Shown here: one piece after another, positions 1 through 11,930 of the stretch | Position numbering within the stretch: the stretch's first letter is position 1 | Layout of the letters: each line of letters begins with the position of its first letter | Source of the DNA: Heterobasidion occidentale | Taxonomy: Eukaryota > Basidiomycota > Agaricomycetes > Russulales > Bondarzewiaceae | Length of the DNA: 64,000 bases | Direction: 5' to 3' | Assembly (NCBI GenBank): GCA_039111635.1 | Contig: JBCAQO010000010.1 | Location: 1,736,001 to 1,800,000, forward strand | The notes under the pieces: generated by a model | The model's input: the letters and a program-made list of their open reading frames with translations, nothing else | Database searches by the model: none | Told to the model about the DNA's origin: nothing | Program-made: the position numbers and the translations under genes

Positions 1-143
1 AAGGTGGCCTGTGGCTTCAACCAAGCGATGGCCACACAAAGCCACCCATTGTTCAGCTTCATATAAATTCAGCCCACCGAACCTGGACATGTTTGCATCT
101 CCTTTCTTCACTCACTTCGTGCCCTATACCATCTCAGCTTGAT

Positions 144-1223
144 ATGCCGTACGATCATCCATTCGCTCAGCATCCGCCTGCACCAGACCTTGCCGTACGA
201 CTAGAATGCAAAGATTGCAAGAATCAGCAGCCCAACATTGTCGAGGACCCACACACCGGGGATTGTATCTGTGGAGACTGTGGACTAATTTTGGAAGCGC
301 GCAGAGTCGACACTTCCATGGAATGGAGGGTTCGTATCATCGCCCGCTGGTCTTTCGTTCTTTAATTGACACACACTCGATATATCCATAGACGTTTGCG
401 GACGACGACTCCTCGACAAACCAGTCGCGTGTCGGAGATCCATATGATATCACTGCTGGCGCTACAGTCGACTACGGCACGTTCATCGATGGCAACCACG
501 GTTCTAGCATTGCGAAGAGTCTGCAGCATACGGCCATCAAGACTCTCTCCCCGGAACAGCGCAAGCGAAATCGTGCCTTTGGGAGAATCTCATATTGGTG
601 CGATATTCTAGACCTTCCTTTTACCGTCAGCACATCAGCGCGACGACGTTGGTTGTCCATCCAAAATCAGACCAAGAGCCCAAACAAAACACCAATCTAC
701 GCGGCATGCATCTTTGTCGTCTGCCAATCGAATGGTGTCCCTCGCACGTACGCTGAACTCACCAACAAGATGTCCATCAAGGAGAAGAGAATCAATCGGG
801 TCACATTATTGAAGAAGACCCCTTCCACGAGTTCATCAAACATAACCAATCCGGAAGCTATCCTCCCTCGGCCTGCACCCAACTAAACCTCTCTCAGTGA
901 TCGAAATGCGTTGCAAAACTCTTATTGCCAGATACCGCGAGCTGGACCTCTCCGGGGATCATGCACGGAGTCCCCTCTCCATCGCGGGCGGCGTGATCTG
1001 CTTTGGATCGTGCTTACTTGGCTCGAAGACTTCCAGAGATGTTGCCCTCACAGTCGGTGTCACGTCTCGGACGGTGTCTGAGATATATAATGTTTGTTTC
1101 AGGGAGAGAGCCAATCTGGTCCCTGCGGAATGGATCAAGGATGGGACAGCGTCGTTTGCGCGCTTGCCGGGTCACAACATTGGCCAGCAAAGTGTCTCTA
1201 AACCTAAACCTATGCGGGCATAG
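144..1223 (+). CDS. Divergent TFIIB-like general transcription factor
   Basis: TFIIB bridges TBP-bound promoter DNA and RNA polymerase II in the nucleus. Exon 1 (144-329) encodes the N-terminal zinc ribbon, with CKDC and CGDCG about 20 residues apart, then the B-reader-like LILEARRVDTSMEWR. A 62-nt GT-AG intron (330-391) follows. Exon 2 holds the first cyclin repeat, with the family motif ACIFVVCQSNGVPRTYAEL. From about 810 the frame runs to a stop at 884-886. The second cyclin repeat (SPLSIAGGVICFGSCLLG, then SRTVSEIYNVCFRERANLVP) continues from about 855 in another frame to 1223. No convincing GT-AG intron joins the halves, so there is an unseen intron, a frameshift or a sequence error near 810-890. 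The cyclin core is clearly more diverged than canonical TFIIB, so this may be a paralogue or a decaying copy. Identity as TFIIB family is fairly sure; integrity is not. Confidence 0.75.
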
Positions 1224-1373
1224 GCATGCCACGATTTATTGGCACGGAGTATCGAAATGGCAGTATACATTGTTATGTTATATGAAGACCCTCACCGATT
1301 TGGTGTAGATGGCATTATGTTCATGTCGCTCTTTTGTCGTAAAGATTATGTCATGTCTACTTCTTGAACAGTA

Positions 1374-3287
1374 TTACGCTGTCGGCTTTGAGTCTTGGCA
1401 GAACATTGGTATATGAACTGGTTCTCCGTTTGAGAGTGTTTCGTCTGCGGCATTTGCGGTTGTGTACAGTATGCTTGTCCTTCGTCCTCCACAATATCTA
1501 TCAAATTGATCGTAAATACATTCAGTATGCAAGGGGGTACAACAACTACTATCACATGTGTCGGCACCAGCCATAATATCGTTATACAATGTGTCAGAGA
1601 AAGTAAAGAGATAATTTAACTTCAAGCTCTCGAAATCGTTTAAAAATGAACGGCGGCCTGACCAACCGCCCGTACAGATACATTGGTTCAATCGTGGCGA
1701 CTCCAGAGTGCTGAAAGACGCGATGCTCGAACAGGTTGAACAGCTCCACTCCGAGTCTGTGCCGGATGTGACATCAGACTCGGAGCTGAACTCACTATTG
1801 AGATCCGAGTCGATGTCGGATTCAGTGTCTGTGTCATCATCGTCGCCGTTGTCGAACACGATAGCGAATGCGGTAGTATCATGTGAAATGGAGTGCGAGT
1901 TCCCGCCTCTGGGAGTTGATGAGAAAGAGTGCCGCAAACGCCCCGAACAAGAAGACTCGTAAGGACGCACGATGCCGTTTCGGCCGTCGATGGGGCCGAA
2001 GTATGCGAGAGGTCGGGATGTTCGTTTTCCAATACCGGAAACGCTGGCTCCTTGGGGGTGTAGGGCACCAGGGCAGACTGCGGATCATCGATCTCGGACG
2101 GCTCGATAGTCATCGACCCTTGCCGTGAGTGCGTTGAGACGTACTCGTCCGTCAACAGTTGCAACTCGCTGACGACATCCTGTAAACGTGTGACCTCTCC
2201 CAGCGCATGGATGCGCTGTGCCTCGCGGACCTCCTCGCCGATGACGTGGCACCATCGATTGTACGAGATCCCAGATTTCCGTGTGTTCACGAACCCACCA
2301 CTGCCCAGGCCAGCGCGCCATGATATACGCCAGCTCTGCTACGGTGTCCACACATCCATGGAAATCCTTCAGCGCGTGCTTTGAAACCACGGACGAAGGA
2401 AACACATCGCAAGACGCACAGCGCCTGCAGTCGTGTCCCTTAGACGAACATCAACGGATGACCGGAGAAAACTGCTCGGACATCTGCTGACAGAAGTGCT
2501 GGTAGCTCGGATATTGTGCTGATACATCCCATGAAAGGTCGTCGAATACACCGTGTTTGTCGAAGGGGACCTCATCAGAATCAGGGCGGAGGAAATAGGA
2601 AGGGAGTTTCGGGAGAATGGAGAGGATAGGGATAGATGCGAGAACACGCGGTGCCTGGAACATATCCGTAGACCAGAACATCCTGCGCTTCCGTCGCAAA
2701 CCTATACCATTTCCAGTGATCTGGATGACGCCTGAAAGCCGAGACAATGAGATTAGCAGAAGCGGGTCAGACCGGAGGATACTTACTCATTCGGAGAGCC
2801 CTTTCGCAGTAAACTCCAAGGCAGTGACAGCTCGACCAGCGACTGCCCTTGCGTCGATTACAGCGATCTCCACGCCATGTCCCGTTCCCTCTGTATCGCC
2901 TTGTCGCTTCCCAGATGGCCCATGCAAAGCTGAATGACGTTGACACATAGGGAGACGATGACTTCTTCGTCCAGTCCATATGGTTCGCAACGTCCGCGTA
3001 GGAACCAGAATTCATCAAGCCCGCTTGATCTGGTTTCGTCCCCGTTGGACTCATCAATTGAAAAATTGCACCGAGTACCTGTAGTTGTGCTTGAACTTCT
3101 GCCCGATGAAGTAGGGCTCAGAGCTATCAAAAACGGTGATAGAGGTTTCGGTGTATATACTCGGAAGAGGAAGGGGTTATGGTCGACGAGAGAATCGAAA
3201 GTGCAGGTCAGCCGAAGCCATACTGAGGAGGGCGCTGAAGCCAAGATGGAAGTTTCCCGACTCCTTGAGCTGATTGGAACCGCTCAT
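1374..3287 (-). pseudogene. DUF7587-domain protein, frame-broken
   Basis: The first exon starts at 3287 (MSGSNQLKESG), followed by a plausible 64-nt intron with a CTGAC branch site. The DUF7587-like core, common in Agaricomycetes and of unknown function, lies at about 3000-2600. It shows SYADVANHMDWT, SPYVSTSFSFAWAIWEA, then VEIAVIDARAVAGRAV and DVLVYGYVPG. These conserved blocks sit in different frames with too little space for introns: breaks fall near 2905, near 2660, and near 2250 between TEIWDLV and RWCHVIGEEVREAQR. One good intron (GTAAGT donor just after 2795) is visible. Downstream, about 2400-2100 encodes a WWVREHTEIW helix region, and about 1900-1700 an acidic Ser/Asp-rich tail. The end is uncertain (1374 or 1688, depending on frame). 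An ADP-ribosyltransferase-like fold has been my working guess for the family, but I cannot show it here. Likely a decaying gene, or a correct gene with several base errors. Confidence 0.55.
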
Positions 3288-3617
3288 GATAGTGGATGTT
3301 CGTTGTTTGGGGGGAAGAAGAATGGAGTGGACGGGAAGTGGGGGTTCGGCTGCTTTTGTTGAGCGTCGAGGCTGGCCTCATGGAAGCCGCACAAGTGCTC
3401 TGACCCTCTCAGGTGCTCATTACGCTCCTGCCTGCATCCATGATGTATTATAAGATAAGTGAGCTCACCACAGGCTTACGCCGGCCACGTGTAGGGGACG
3501 AGACCCCGTGTTAGTATACCGGGCTCGAGATAATCTTGAGGATCGCGAGTAATCCCGATAGCTCGAGATTGGGATTTGTACGACTTATGGAGACCTTCGC
3601 TAGTATGACGAGTCTCC
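3288..3617. other. Intergenic, no gene seen
   Basis: About 330 nt between the DUF7587 gene start and the transposon target site. It would hold the promoter of the minus-strand gene. No TATA box or ORF stands out. A GAGATAAT...GATAGCTCGAGATTG patch near 3530-3570 has weak internal repetition. Confidence 0.4.
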
Positions 3618-3619
3618 TA

Positions 3620-3654
3620 AGATAGGCCGCATGCAAACGCGACTACATCACATG
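3620..3654 (+). repeat. Left terminal inverted repeat of the transposon
   Basis: 35 nt matching the reverse complement of 6349-6383 with a single difference (A versus G at the 33rd base). It is preceded by TA at 3618-3619. Further inward, a TCACTTTTGGCGG stretch at about 3667 has a looser counterpart on the right side. Confidence 0.92.
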
Positions 3655-3935
3655 ATACAGAGGTGTCACTTTTGGCGGAGAAGGGCGTTACTTTCGCAAA
3701 GAATTGCTATCTCCTCTCTCACCGAGAAGAAATTAAGAAATTGGGCACCAAGGGATCATTTGTATCGATTTAACAGACATTTGCTTGGTGCTATTTTTTT
3801 GAATTAGGGCTCACTCAATGAGGAGATAGTTTTCGAATGTTTTCGAGTGTCACTCTGACTAGAAGCGGCATAAACATGTTTACTCAGGAGTATATTGCAA
3901 ATCTTGCCGCCCGTTGCGTGTGTTGCGCTACGACA

Positions 3936-6199
3936 ATGCCTAAGCGACGCCGATCAATCTCTTCATTTATCAAGAACCTAGGTAACAGGGCGAAGAAAGG
4001 TCGAGGGATATTTCCGGAACAAAAGGAGAATGTGAGCCTTACCTATTAATTCACCATGAATTCTATGAAGGCCCTCTTACCAACAGATCCCGGTGGGTGA
4101 AAGAGGCATGGAAGGCTGCTTTATAAGGAACTATTGGCTGTTGTCGGCACCCAGCAATCTTGCAAGTCTGCCGCGAGAAGAATGACGGAAGGGGTATCGG
4201 AGCTGAGCCTTAGTCAAGGCATGGAGAGCCTTGCACCACGAGTCGAAGCAGAATCAAGAAGTTCGGAACCTGTGAGTCAGTGCCAGTCTAATGTCAGGGC
4301 TCGATAACTCACCTGAGCAGCCCAGTAACCCTGATTTGCACGACAAAGCAAGCCAGATGAAGGAATCCACTAACGGCGGCACTTTCCTTGGCCCGCCATC
4401 GATTGAAGAGGCACATGCTGCAATGTGTCATCTGGAACAGATCTTGCATCCCCCTCGTCGGAGCAGAAAGGGGCATAAGCCGTTTATGGGTGACAAGCTC
4501 TTGCGGAGGCGGCTGGAAATGATGTTGATGTTTCTCGCTGCATATGCAGACAAGAAACGACGACTCGGCTGGATGATGGCCTCAGTGAAAACAGCAGAAA
4601 CCCACGGAAAGAGCACTCACACGGCAAAAAAGCTGCGTACCTGGTCCCGCTCCTTCATTAATGATCCGGAAAACCTGCCATTCAATCTCTATGGCTCATG
4701 GAATGCTTCTATGCTAGAATCCAGGGATCTTGCGAAGGCCATACATGAACACCTGATGGGAATTGGTGAATATGTCAGTGCAGCAGCAGTGGTCCGGTTG
4801 TGAACAGCGCGGAGATCAAGAACCGGTACTCACTGAAGAGGAATATATCATTGGCGACAGCTCAGCGATGGATGCACGCGGTTGGTTATCGCTGGCGAAA
4901 GAGCCCTACAGGCCAGTATGTTGATGGACACGAGCGCAGCGATGTGGTGGCGTACCGACAGACCTCCTTTCTTCCGAGAATGGCGCAATTTGAGGAAACG
5001 TCTCGCAGGTGGAAACAAGATGGTACTGAAGAGGGGAGAGATGGTCCATGTCCACAAGAGCGCCGCACTGTCATCTGGTATCATGATGAGTCGACCTTCT
5101 ATGCAAACGATCGACGGCATGTCCGCTGGGTTCACACCGGTGAGAATGCTGTCCCACAATCAAAAGGAGAGGGCGCCTCACTGATGGTGGCCGATTTCGT
5201 CTCCGCTGACTATGGTTGGCTGCGGTCGCTTGATGGAGCAGTAGAGGCACGAGTCTATTTCAAGACAGGGAAGGCGCGCGATGGATATTTCACAAATAGT
5301 GATATCTTGGAGCATGCGACAAAGGCGATGAACATTCTCGAGGATCACTTTCCCTATGACAAACATATTCTGATTTTTGACAATGCGACAACTCACCTAA
5401 AGCGGCCTGATGATGCTCTATCAGCCCGAAAGATGCCCAAATTCCCTCCAAGTCTACCGGTCCCTCCAACTTTGGTGTCCTTCGGAATAAGCTTGATGCC
5501 GATGGAAAGCTGGTTCATGGTGTGGATGGAAAGGTTATGAAGGAGAAAGTGCGGATGGTTGACGCTATGTTCAATGGGCACCCCCAGTCACTGTATTTTC
5601 AGATGGCGAGCATCCGGATCATGCGGCTGGTGTCTTCAAAGGCATGGTAAGGATTTTGGAGGAGCGCGGGTATCATGATGTTCAAGAATTACGAGCGGAA
5701 TGCCCTAGGTTCAAGTGTCCGAATGACACTTCTCGCTGCTGCTGTCGTCGACTGCTTTACAGTCAGCCTGACTTCGAGAATGTCGAGTCTATATTGGAGA
5801 CTCATTGTCGAGCTCGTGGTTTTCAAATTATTTTTCTTCCAAAATTTCACTGCGAGCTCAGTCCAATTGAGCAGTGTGGGGGCGTGCAAAGCGTATATAC
5901 CGAGATTTCCCTCCCTCTTCAAAGGAGGCTGACCTTGAACAAAACGTAAAGAAAGCTCTTGCTGCTGTTTCAATTCAATCTATACGACGGTGAGTCCTCA
6001 CATTGAGTGCAAGTCCTTACCAAGGCTAACTTTATATCTAACTTGCCATGCCAATAGATTCTCAATACGAGCACATCGGTTTATGGATGCTTATCGAAAA
6101 GGATTGTCTGGCAAGCAGGCAAGTTGGGCAGCAAAAATTTACCATGGCCATCGCACACTCCCAGACACCATCTTAGACCAGCTAGACAACATCAAGTAA
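3936..6199 (+). pseudogene. DDE transposase, multiply frame-shifted
   Basis: The cut-and-paste transposase of the surrounding element. A likely first exon begins at 3936 (MPKRRRSISSFIKNLG, basic). The body runs from about 4291 with a basic N-terminal DNA-binding region and then TAQRWMHAVGYRWRKSP. The three catalytic acids are recognisable: the Asp of WYHDESTFYAND (about 5090), the Asp of ILIFDNATTH (about 5380), and the Glu of CELSPIEQ (about 5860). The reading frame breaks at about 4802 (stop in frame, continuation one base off), about 5447 (MPKFP to GPSNFGVLRN) and about 5610. A normal intron (about 5990-6058) joins SIQSIRR to FSIRAHRFMDAY. With at least three breaks, no full-length enzyme can be made from this copy. 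Confidence 0.85.
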
Positions 6200-6348
6200 T
6201 ATCTTTCTGATGTTGTTGTGTCTCTCGCCGCAGGCTCTCTGTCTCTCCTATCCCCAACTCACTTATCAGTAACAAAATATCATTGATTACCTACTTAACA
6301 TGTTCTTTGTCACTCGACGGTCACCAATTGTCACGTTAAAAGTAACCC

Positions 6349-6383
6349 CACGTGATGTAGTCGCGTTTGCATGCGGCCTATCT
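6349..6383 (-). repeat. Right terminal inverted repeat of the transposon
   Basis: Reverse complement of the left repeat, ending ...GCGGCCTATCT and followed by TA at 6384-6385. Confidence 0.92.
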
Positions 6384-6385
6384 TA

Positions 6386-7524
6386 GTTGTTGAGGTAACA
6401 ATGAACTGCAGAGTTTGAGAAAGTATATATGCCCAGCTTGTGCCTAGTAGTAAGGGTTGTCGTCATGATATGCAAGCTTGCCTGTAGTCGGCGAAGTAGC
6501 CTCTGGATCGCGGTGATTGTTATCCGTGACTCCGTCCCACAGAGTCGACTGCGACCTTCGTTTAAAGTTGGATAGGCAAGAGCTGACGTTGTTAGAAAAG
6601 TAGACGATAAATCGATAAATCACAGAAAGTGACACTGACATTTGTCATGCTGTCACAAGATCCCATCATGTCACATGTCAATCACGTTACTATCTCTCTT
6701 CCGTCCACACCAGTTCACACACAATCTGGCGCTGTCACTGGCAGGTCTTCCCATCTTGCGATTGTGATACGAGCAACAACCACTGTTCACTCACTGTACA
6801 AATCACGGCCCTCGTTGTCCTCTCTCACAATCACCACTTCATACACCGGATCATCGTCAAAAACTAGCGTTCTATAGGAGCCTGGAGAATCGAGATAGGG
6901 GCGCATTCTGGAGATTGGAATTTGGACTCAAGATCAGCGCTTCTGTACTCGTTGCCCTGGATCTCAAACTCGCCAAGTCCAGTGCTTTTTGGGACGGCCA
7001 GACTTGGCGGGAGTACAATTTCTTCTCGGTCGTATTCTGGGCGATTCTGGGCGACAACTGGCCACGGGTCCTTTGGCTAGTGCATCGGCATCGGCTATTT
7101 TCGTTGACACTTTGTTCGCAACTGCCAATAGGGGTCTCTGCAGTCACATTTCCCTACTCTCATACCATTAGTGAACCCTCTTCACTCTGCATGAGGTTTT
7201 TATGACCGTGGCGATTGAGCGGAATTCGTTGCTTAAGCACCATCTTAGGCAGAGTAAGTCCGCCTCATCGCCGTCTAAACGGATTTGAACACACTGTTTT
7301 GCAACTGCGCCGCTGAGATAAATCATAGCCGTTGCAATCCAAGCCTCGGCTCAGTCTTGGTATGAGGGTGGGACCCTATCCGGGGTTACGATCGCCTGCA
7401 GCTTCTTTGGCCGGTTAAGCGACCGCCTGCTGTCCCGTGGTATAAGTAGCCTAACGCCCTCTGACCTGCTTTTCTCCCGTGTTATAGTGTTGCAATCTTT
7501 CAACCACATTGATCTGTCTCCACA
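6386..7524. other. Mostly non-coding interval with one orphan exon-like ORF
   Basis: About 1.1 kb between the transposon and the next gene. I see no complete gene. On the minus strand, 6906 down to about 6790 encodes a short exon-like peptide starting MRPYLDSPGSYRTLVFDDDP, followed by a GTGAGTG donor. A second open minus-strand stretch lies at about 7140-6960. They may be pieces of a small minus-strand gene that I could not assemble. Confidence 0.35.
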
Positions 7525-8086
7525 ATGCGCCCGGCCGGTCTGAAACAAACTCTCTCTTCGCGCCGTCTCTCATCCTCTGCTCGCTTACCTGCCCATTTCG
7601 CGAGAGTATCATTCTCCCTTTCATCACCGTCTCCTGCACTTTCGCTCGTGAATACCAACGACATCTTCGACACATCTTTTCAACTCGGCGAGTCGAGCTG
7701 TCGCAATGAGGGGCCTGGTGCCTCTACCTCTTCATTCCCTCGCTCCTCCGTTTCTTCCCTGCCCGAACCTGTTCTTTACAACGGCCGTGCGCTATCGTCG
7801 TCGCCGACTACTCTGAACAGTGCAGGGCCCCTCCCCACGTCACTTCCGCTCGGTGTCATCTTTGATGGCCCAGCTCACAGTGCTGAACCACGGCCATACA
7901 TCCCTGAAGCTCTCTCTGTTGCACTGGTGAGTGCAACAAACCTTGGCTCGACTCGAGCACACTCTGACCTTATGACAGTCGGATGATCAACTCCCATCGC
8001 AGACGATCTTGTCAGCCAAGGCGGTCAAAGACTACAATCGCCTTCGGGCTTCAGGAATGTTTGGGGTGAGGCCGGCTGAGGGATAG
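7525..8086 (+). CDS. Small hypothetical protein, probably mitochondrial
   Basis: Exon 1 (7525-7926) and exon 2 (7979-8086) are joined by a 52-nt intron (GTGAGT...ACAG) in phase 0, giving about 169 residues. The N-terminus, MRPAGLKQTLSSRRLSSSAR, is rich in Arg and Ser and lacks acids, as in mitochondrial presequences. The middle is Ser/Pro-rich. The C-terminus, AKAVKDYNRLRASGMFG, is the part most likely to be conserved. I do not recognise the family. Without splicing, the frame would stop at 7986. Function unknown; localisation is inferred only from the N-terminal composition. Confidence 0.6.
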
Positions 8087-8470
8087 GGGTTTGGTTTGAT
8101 GCTCTTCATCTGGTTTCTATATTTACTCTGAGCTCCTTGGATCATCATCATGTGTCCAGACACGAGTTTTCACTAGGTGACAAGTAGGGGGAAGCATGCA
8201 TTTGTGTACTATTATGTATAACGTTGTACCAGGTATTCTCATAGACATTGTCCGGGGTTGCAGGTCGCCACCACATCATTTCAGCCTTTTCCTGGCCTTG
8301 AGAAACACGGAGCAGCGCGGTCACCTAGTGATGTAAGCAAGATTTGAGCACAAGGAACACCATTAGAGTAATACCCCGTTATACCCACCGCTCTCGCTTT
8401 TACCACGACATATCCATAAGACTGCTTGAGGGTTGTTCTCAACGTCTATTCTCTCGACGGTACTTGGACA
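8087..8470. other. Intergenic, promoter of BRO1
   Basis: About 380 nt with no ORF of note. It holds the 3' end of the small upstream gene and the 5' region of BRO1. No TATA box is evident. Confidence 0.4.
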
Positions 8471-11400
8471 ATGTCGTATCAGTCTCCTCTGGTATCCATC
8501 CCGAAGAAGGGCACAGACGAAGTCGACTGGACCACATCAATTCGCACCGCAATCGCACAATCCTACGGTGAGAACCCGGACAACTATGCAACAGAATACG
8601 CTGCTCTTCAAAGGTGCAGGCAGGATGCTGTGAGAGGTGCAGGGAGTGATATGACCGGTTTGCTCGTTTCCTTCCATCATGGTCCTCCTTGCTTAATCGA
8701 CCATCCGCAGCTCGGGACTTGCTATACAAGTACTTCGGTCAGCTCGAGCTGTTAGAGCTCCGTTTCCCCGAAATACGCGTGAACTTTCCCTGGCGCGATG
8801 CGTTCACGGCCAAACTCATAGTGCAGACGTCCCTCGCCTATGAGAAAGCGTCCGTCATCTTCCAAATCGCGGCCACCCATTCCTCCATCGCCGCATCACA
8901 GAGCCGCTCTGACCCCGAGGGCCTCAAGCGAGCATTCCACTACCTTCGGTGTAGCGCAGGTATGCTCACGTACATCAACGAGAACTTCCTACATGCGCCC
9001 TCGACCGATCTGAGTCGGGAGGTGATCAAGTTTCTCGTGGGTCTCATTCTGGCGCAGGCGACAGAGGTGTTTTGGGAGAAATGCAGAGATGAGAAGAAAA
9101 CGAGCACGCTCTTGTCTAAGGTCGCTTCTCAAGCAGCGTTCATGTATACGGGCTTAGGAGAGGAAGTGAAGGAGTTCATGGGGAAGGGCATCTTCGACAG
9201 AAACTGGGTGACAGTCATTCAGGTATGCGAAAAATCCTTATCCTCAGCTCCTTTCGGTTAGCTCTTTGGTCAAACACCATCAGGGACATGTCGTCTGGTG
9301 TTATTCTCATCTTGGCGTGCTATGGTTTCCTGCAATAATTTTCTCACACTGAGCCATGCGAGCATCGCTGATTTCTTTTGGTCGCAGGCCAAGACCAAGT
9401 ACTTCCAATCCCTCACACAGTACTATAGAGCCCTGGCTGACCATGCTGCCTCCAAACATGGCGATTCCCTTGTCCGCTTCACGCTCGCCGAAACGCACGC
9501 GAAGGAGGCTCACCGAGTGGCAAGTAGCTTCGGCGCTATGTTCATGCCACCCATGTCGCCTAACTTGCCTGCCGACGCGGGCCAATCACTCTCGGATCTC
9601 ACCAAGGCGCACCTCGCGCTGTGCACTGACCGCCGCGCAGAGGCGCAGCGTGACAACGACTTGATTTACAACGCCGTACAGCCCGCCCCAGAGACGCTAC
9701 CTGCCGTGGACAAGACGGCGGTCGCTACGCCGATCCCGATCCAAGAGGTGTACGCCACGCCAGAAGTGCAGAAGGTCATCGGGAGCGATCTGTTTGTGCG
9801 CCTAATACCGCTGAGCGTGCACGAATCGGCCAGCGTGTATTCAGAGGAGAAGGCCAAGCTCGTGCGGGCGGAGGTGGAGAAAGCCGAGGGCGCGGCGGGC
9901 GAAGCGCGGAGCGCCCTCGATGCGCTCGGGGTTAAAGCGGGATTGTCTAGATTCAAGGCAATGGTGGATGGAGGTCTCGCTGGCGAAGATGAGGTTCCCG
10001 TGGAGGTCAGGCGGTGGAAGGAAGATATTGGACTGATCGAGGAACGAGAGGGTGTGGACACTCTCATTGAGCGATTGGAGAAAGTACGGAATGAGGTGAA
10101 GGGTGAGCTAGGTGCTGTGGGCCTGGACTTGGAAGCTGAGTCGAGAGATTGCGAGTCGATGCGCGTCAAGTACGACCACCTCTTTACACAGGCGCCGTCC
10201 GCGGGACTTTCAAAGGGCTTACGGGCGGATTTGAAATCGCACCTTCAGGCACTGGATGCCGCAAGTGCATCCGACGAGCAAGTTCGCGTGTTGTGGGAAT
10301 CGGTGAAGAGCGATATTAGGCTTCTAACATCGGACGAGGTTGAACAGGTCTTCAAAGACAGTGTCAAATCCGGGCACAACAGGCGGGAGAGTCTGCTGGA
10401 TCTGGACATGGAGAGAGACGATGACGAGAAGAGGAAGATTAGACAACTCGTGGACGAGATCGAAGAGCGACTGGGGAGGCTGAGCAAGATTGAGCGGGAG
10501 AGAGACCAGACACTTAAGGATCTCAAAGACAAGGTGTGGAAATCTGATTTCCATCCATCTTATCTCGAGCCTGACGAATACCGATGTAGATTCAAACAGA
10601 TGACGTGTCTCACTTGCTTCTGTTGAATAGGCGTAACCCGAACGTGGAGCCGACGATCTTTGCAAGCGAGCTGGAGAAATTCCGCCCGTATCAGCACCGG
10701 CTGAATCAAACGGTTCATCATCAGCAGGCGGCCTTACAAGAAATCTCTTCCCTGTGGAAGACTCTGAGGGATCTAGCTGGTCGTGGCGAGGGCGCCAGAA
10801 AGTGGGATGAGAGGGAGAGAAAAAAGAAGGAAGCCGTCCGGAGGTTTTCGCGAGCGCGTGATGGGTACATGGAGGTCAGAGATGGATTAGCGTGCGTGCT
10901 TTTCGTCTTTACGAAGCGCAATTTCTTCAACTGACTGAGCTCCTTCAACTTGGTAGTAAGGGACTGCAATTCTACTCCGAACTATCGTCGATGTCTTCAA
11001 CCCTCCGCCGCAACGCAAAAGACTTTGTCTCCTCTCGGGCTGTTGAACGCGAAACTCTTGCCTCACAGGCAGCAACATCACAACGCCTCACTGCTCCTGC
11101 TCCAACGTCACCACCGCCGAAACCTCCCCCTCCTCCGCAGTCTCGTCTGGACAGCTCGTTCGCCTCGATGAATTTGGGTCCTGCCTCGCCTCCATTGCCG
11201 CCTCCACCGCCGTCAACTCAGTGGAACAAACTGGCGAATGCATCAGCACAGCCAACATACGGAAGTGCTTCACCACACCAGTATTCCACGCCGGCGCCGG
11301 CTCAACAACGAGCGTCGTATCTCCCACCTCCACCCCCTCCTTCAAATCAGCCTTCCCACACGGCCTCTCCACAACATGACCCCTACGCTGGGCTGGGCTC

Positions 11401-11761
11401 GTTCTCCCAATACGCATCCCCTACGAGTACCAATAGTACGGCATCCCAACCCTTCCCTCCGGTGCATTCGGGATCATCGTACAATGCACCAGCATCGCCT
11501 GCTTCACAACCATATGGTGCTCAATCTCAAGCGCAGCAGCCTTACCATATGCAATCGTACCCATCGCCTCCATCTACTTCGTTGCCGTATCAGCAACAAC
11601 CTCGGCGACAGCAGAGCATGGGCTCGCCGTTTCCACCGCCGCCGCCTCCTGTCAATTATCAATCACAATATGGAGCGCCCCCACCGCCTCAAGGTCCATA
11701 CGCACCACAGCAGCAACAACCGCAGACGCCGCAATATGGATATGGCCAGTATGGGCAGTGA
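8471..11761 (+). CDS. BRO1: BRO1-domain ESCRT-associated protein (vacuolar sorting)
   Basis: BRO1/ALIX proteins bind ESCRT-III on endosomes and recruit the deubiquitinase Doa4 for multivesicular-body cargo sorting. Five exons give about 983 residues: 8471-8657, 8711-9222, 9388-10533, 10590-10891 and 10957-11761. All have clean GT-AG ends, except that the 165-nt second intron could hide a small exon. Residues 1 to about 390 form the Bro1 domain ([15 protein letters not shown], then [18 protein letters not shown] and [20 protein letters not shown]). About 400-750 is the charged coiled-coil V domain. The last 220 residues are Pro/Gln/Tyr-rich (several runs of six or more Pro), matching the ALIX/Bro1 proline-rich tail. 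PLVSIP followed by EVDW fits Bro1 better than Rim20/PalA, but Rim20 cannot be excluded. The start at 8471 is the first ATG before the conserved N-terminus. Confidence 0.9.
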
Positions 11762-11930
11762 ATATCCTTATATACCTGCGAATGGTGTTTGTATTGGGTT
11801 TATGTTGATAGGAAAGATGTGATGTAAGGATAGTTTTTTGGACCCCGGACAGAGCTGCAGAGCTTTCATGAAACGGCCTTTGGGAAACTGGAGAGTCCAT
11901 GTGTGTGCATGCCTGTATACGAGCAGAGTA

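Larger units (their letters stand above)
3620..6383 (+). mobile_element. Tc1/mariner-like DNA transposon, full length
   Basis: A 2.76-kb element bounded by inverted repeats that start AGATAGGCCGCATGCAAACG and flanked on both sides by TA (3618-3619 and 6384-6385), the target duplication of Tc1/mariner/IS630 elements. It contains one transposase gene with a DD(E)-type catalytic core. Because both ends and the target duplication are preserved while the transposase is frame-shifted, it looks like an insertion that later lost autonomy. It sits between the DUF7587 gene and an apparently empty stretch and does not visibly interrupt a recognisable gene. Confidence 0.88.

Noticed and set aside
9666..10532. 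Minus-strand Ser/Arg-rich open frames within BRO1
   Set aside because: Mirror images of the Glu/Lys-rich coiled coil of BRO1; no start context or motif of their own.
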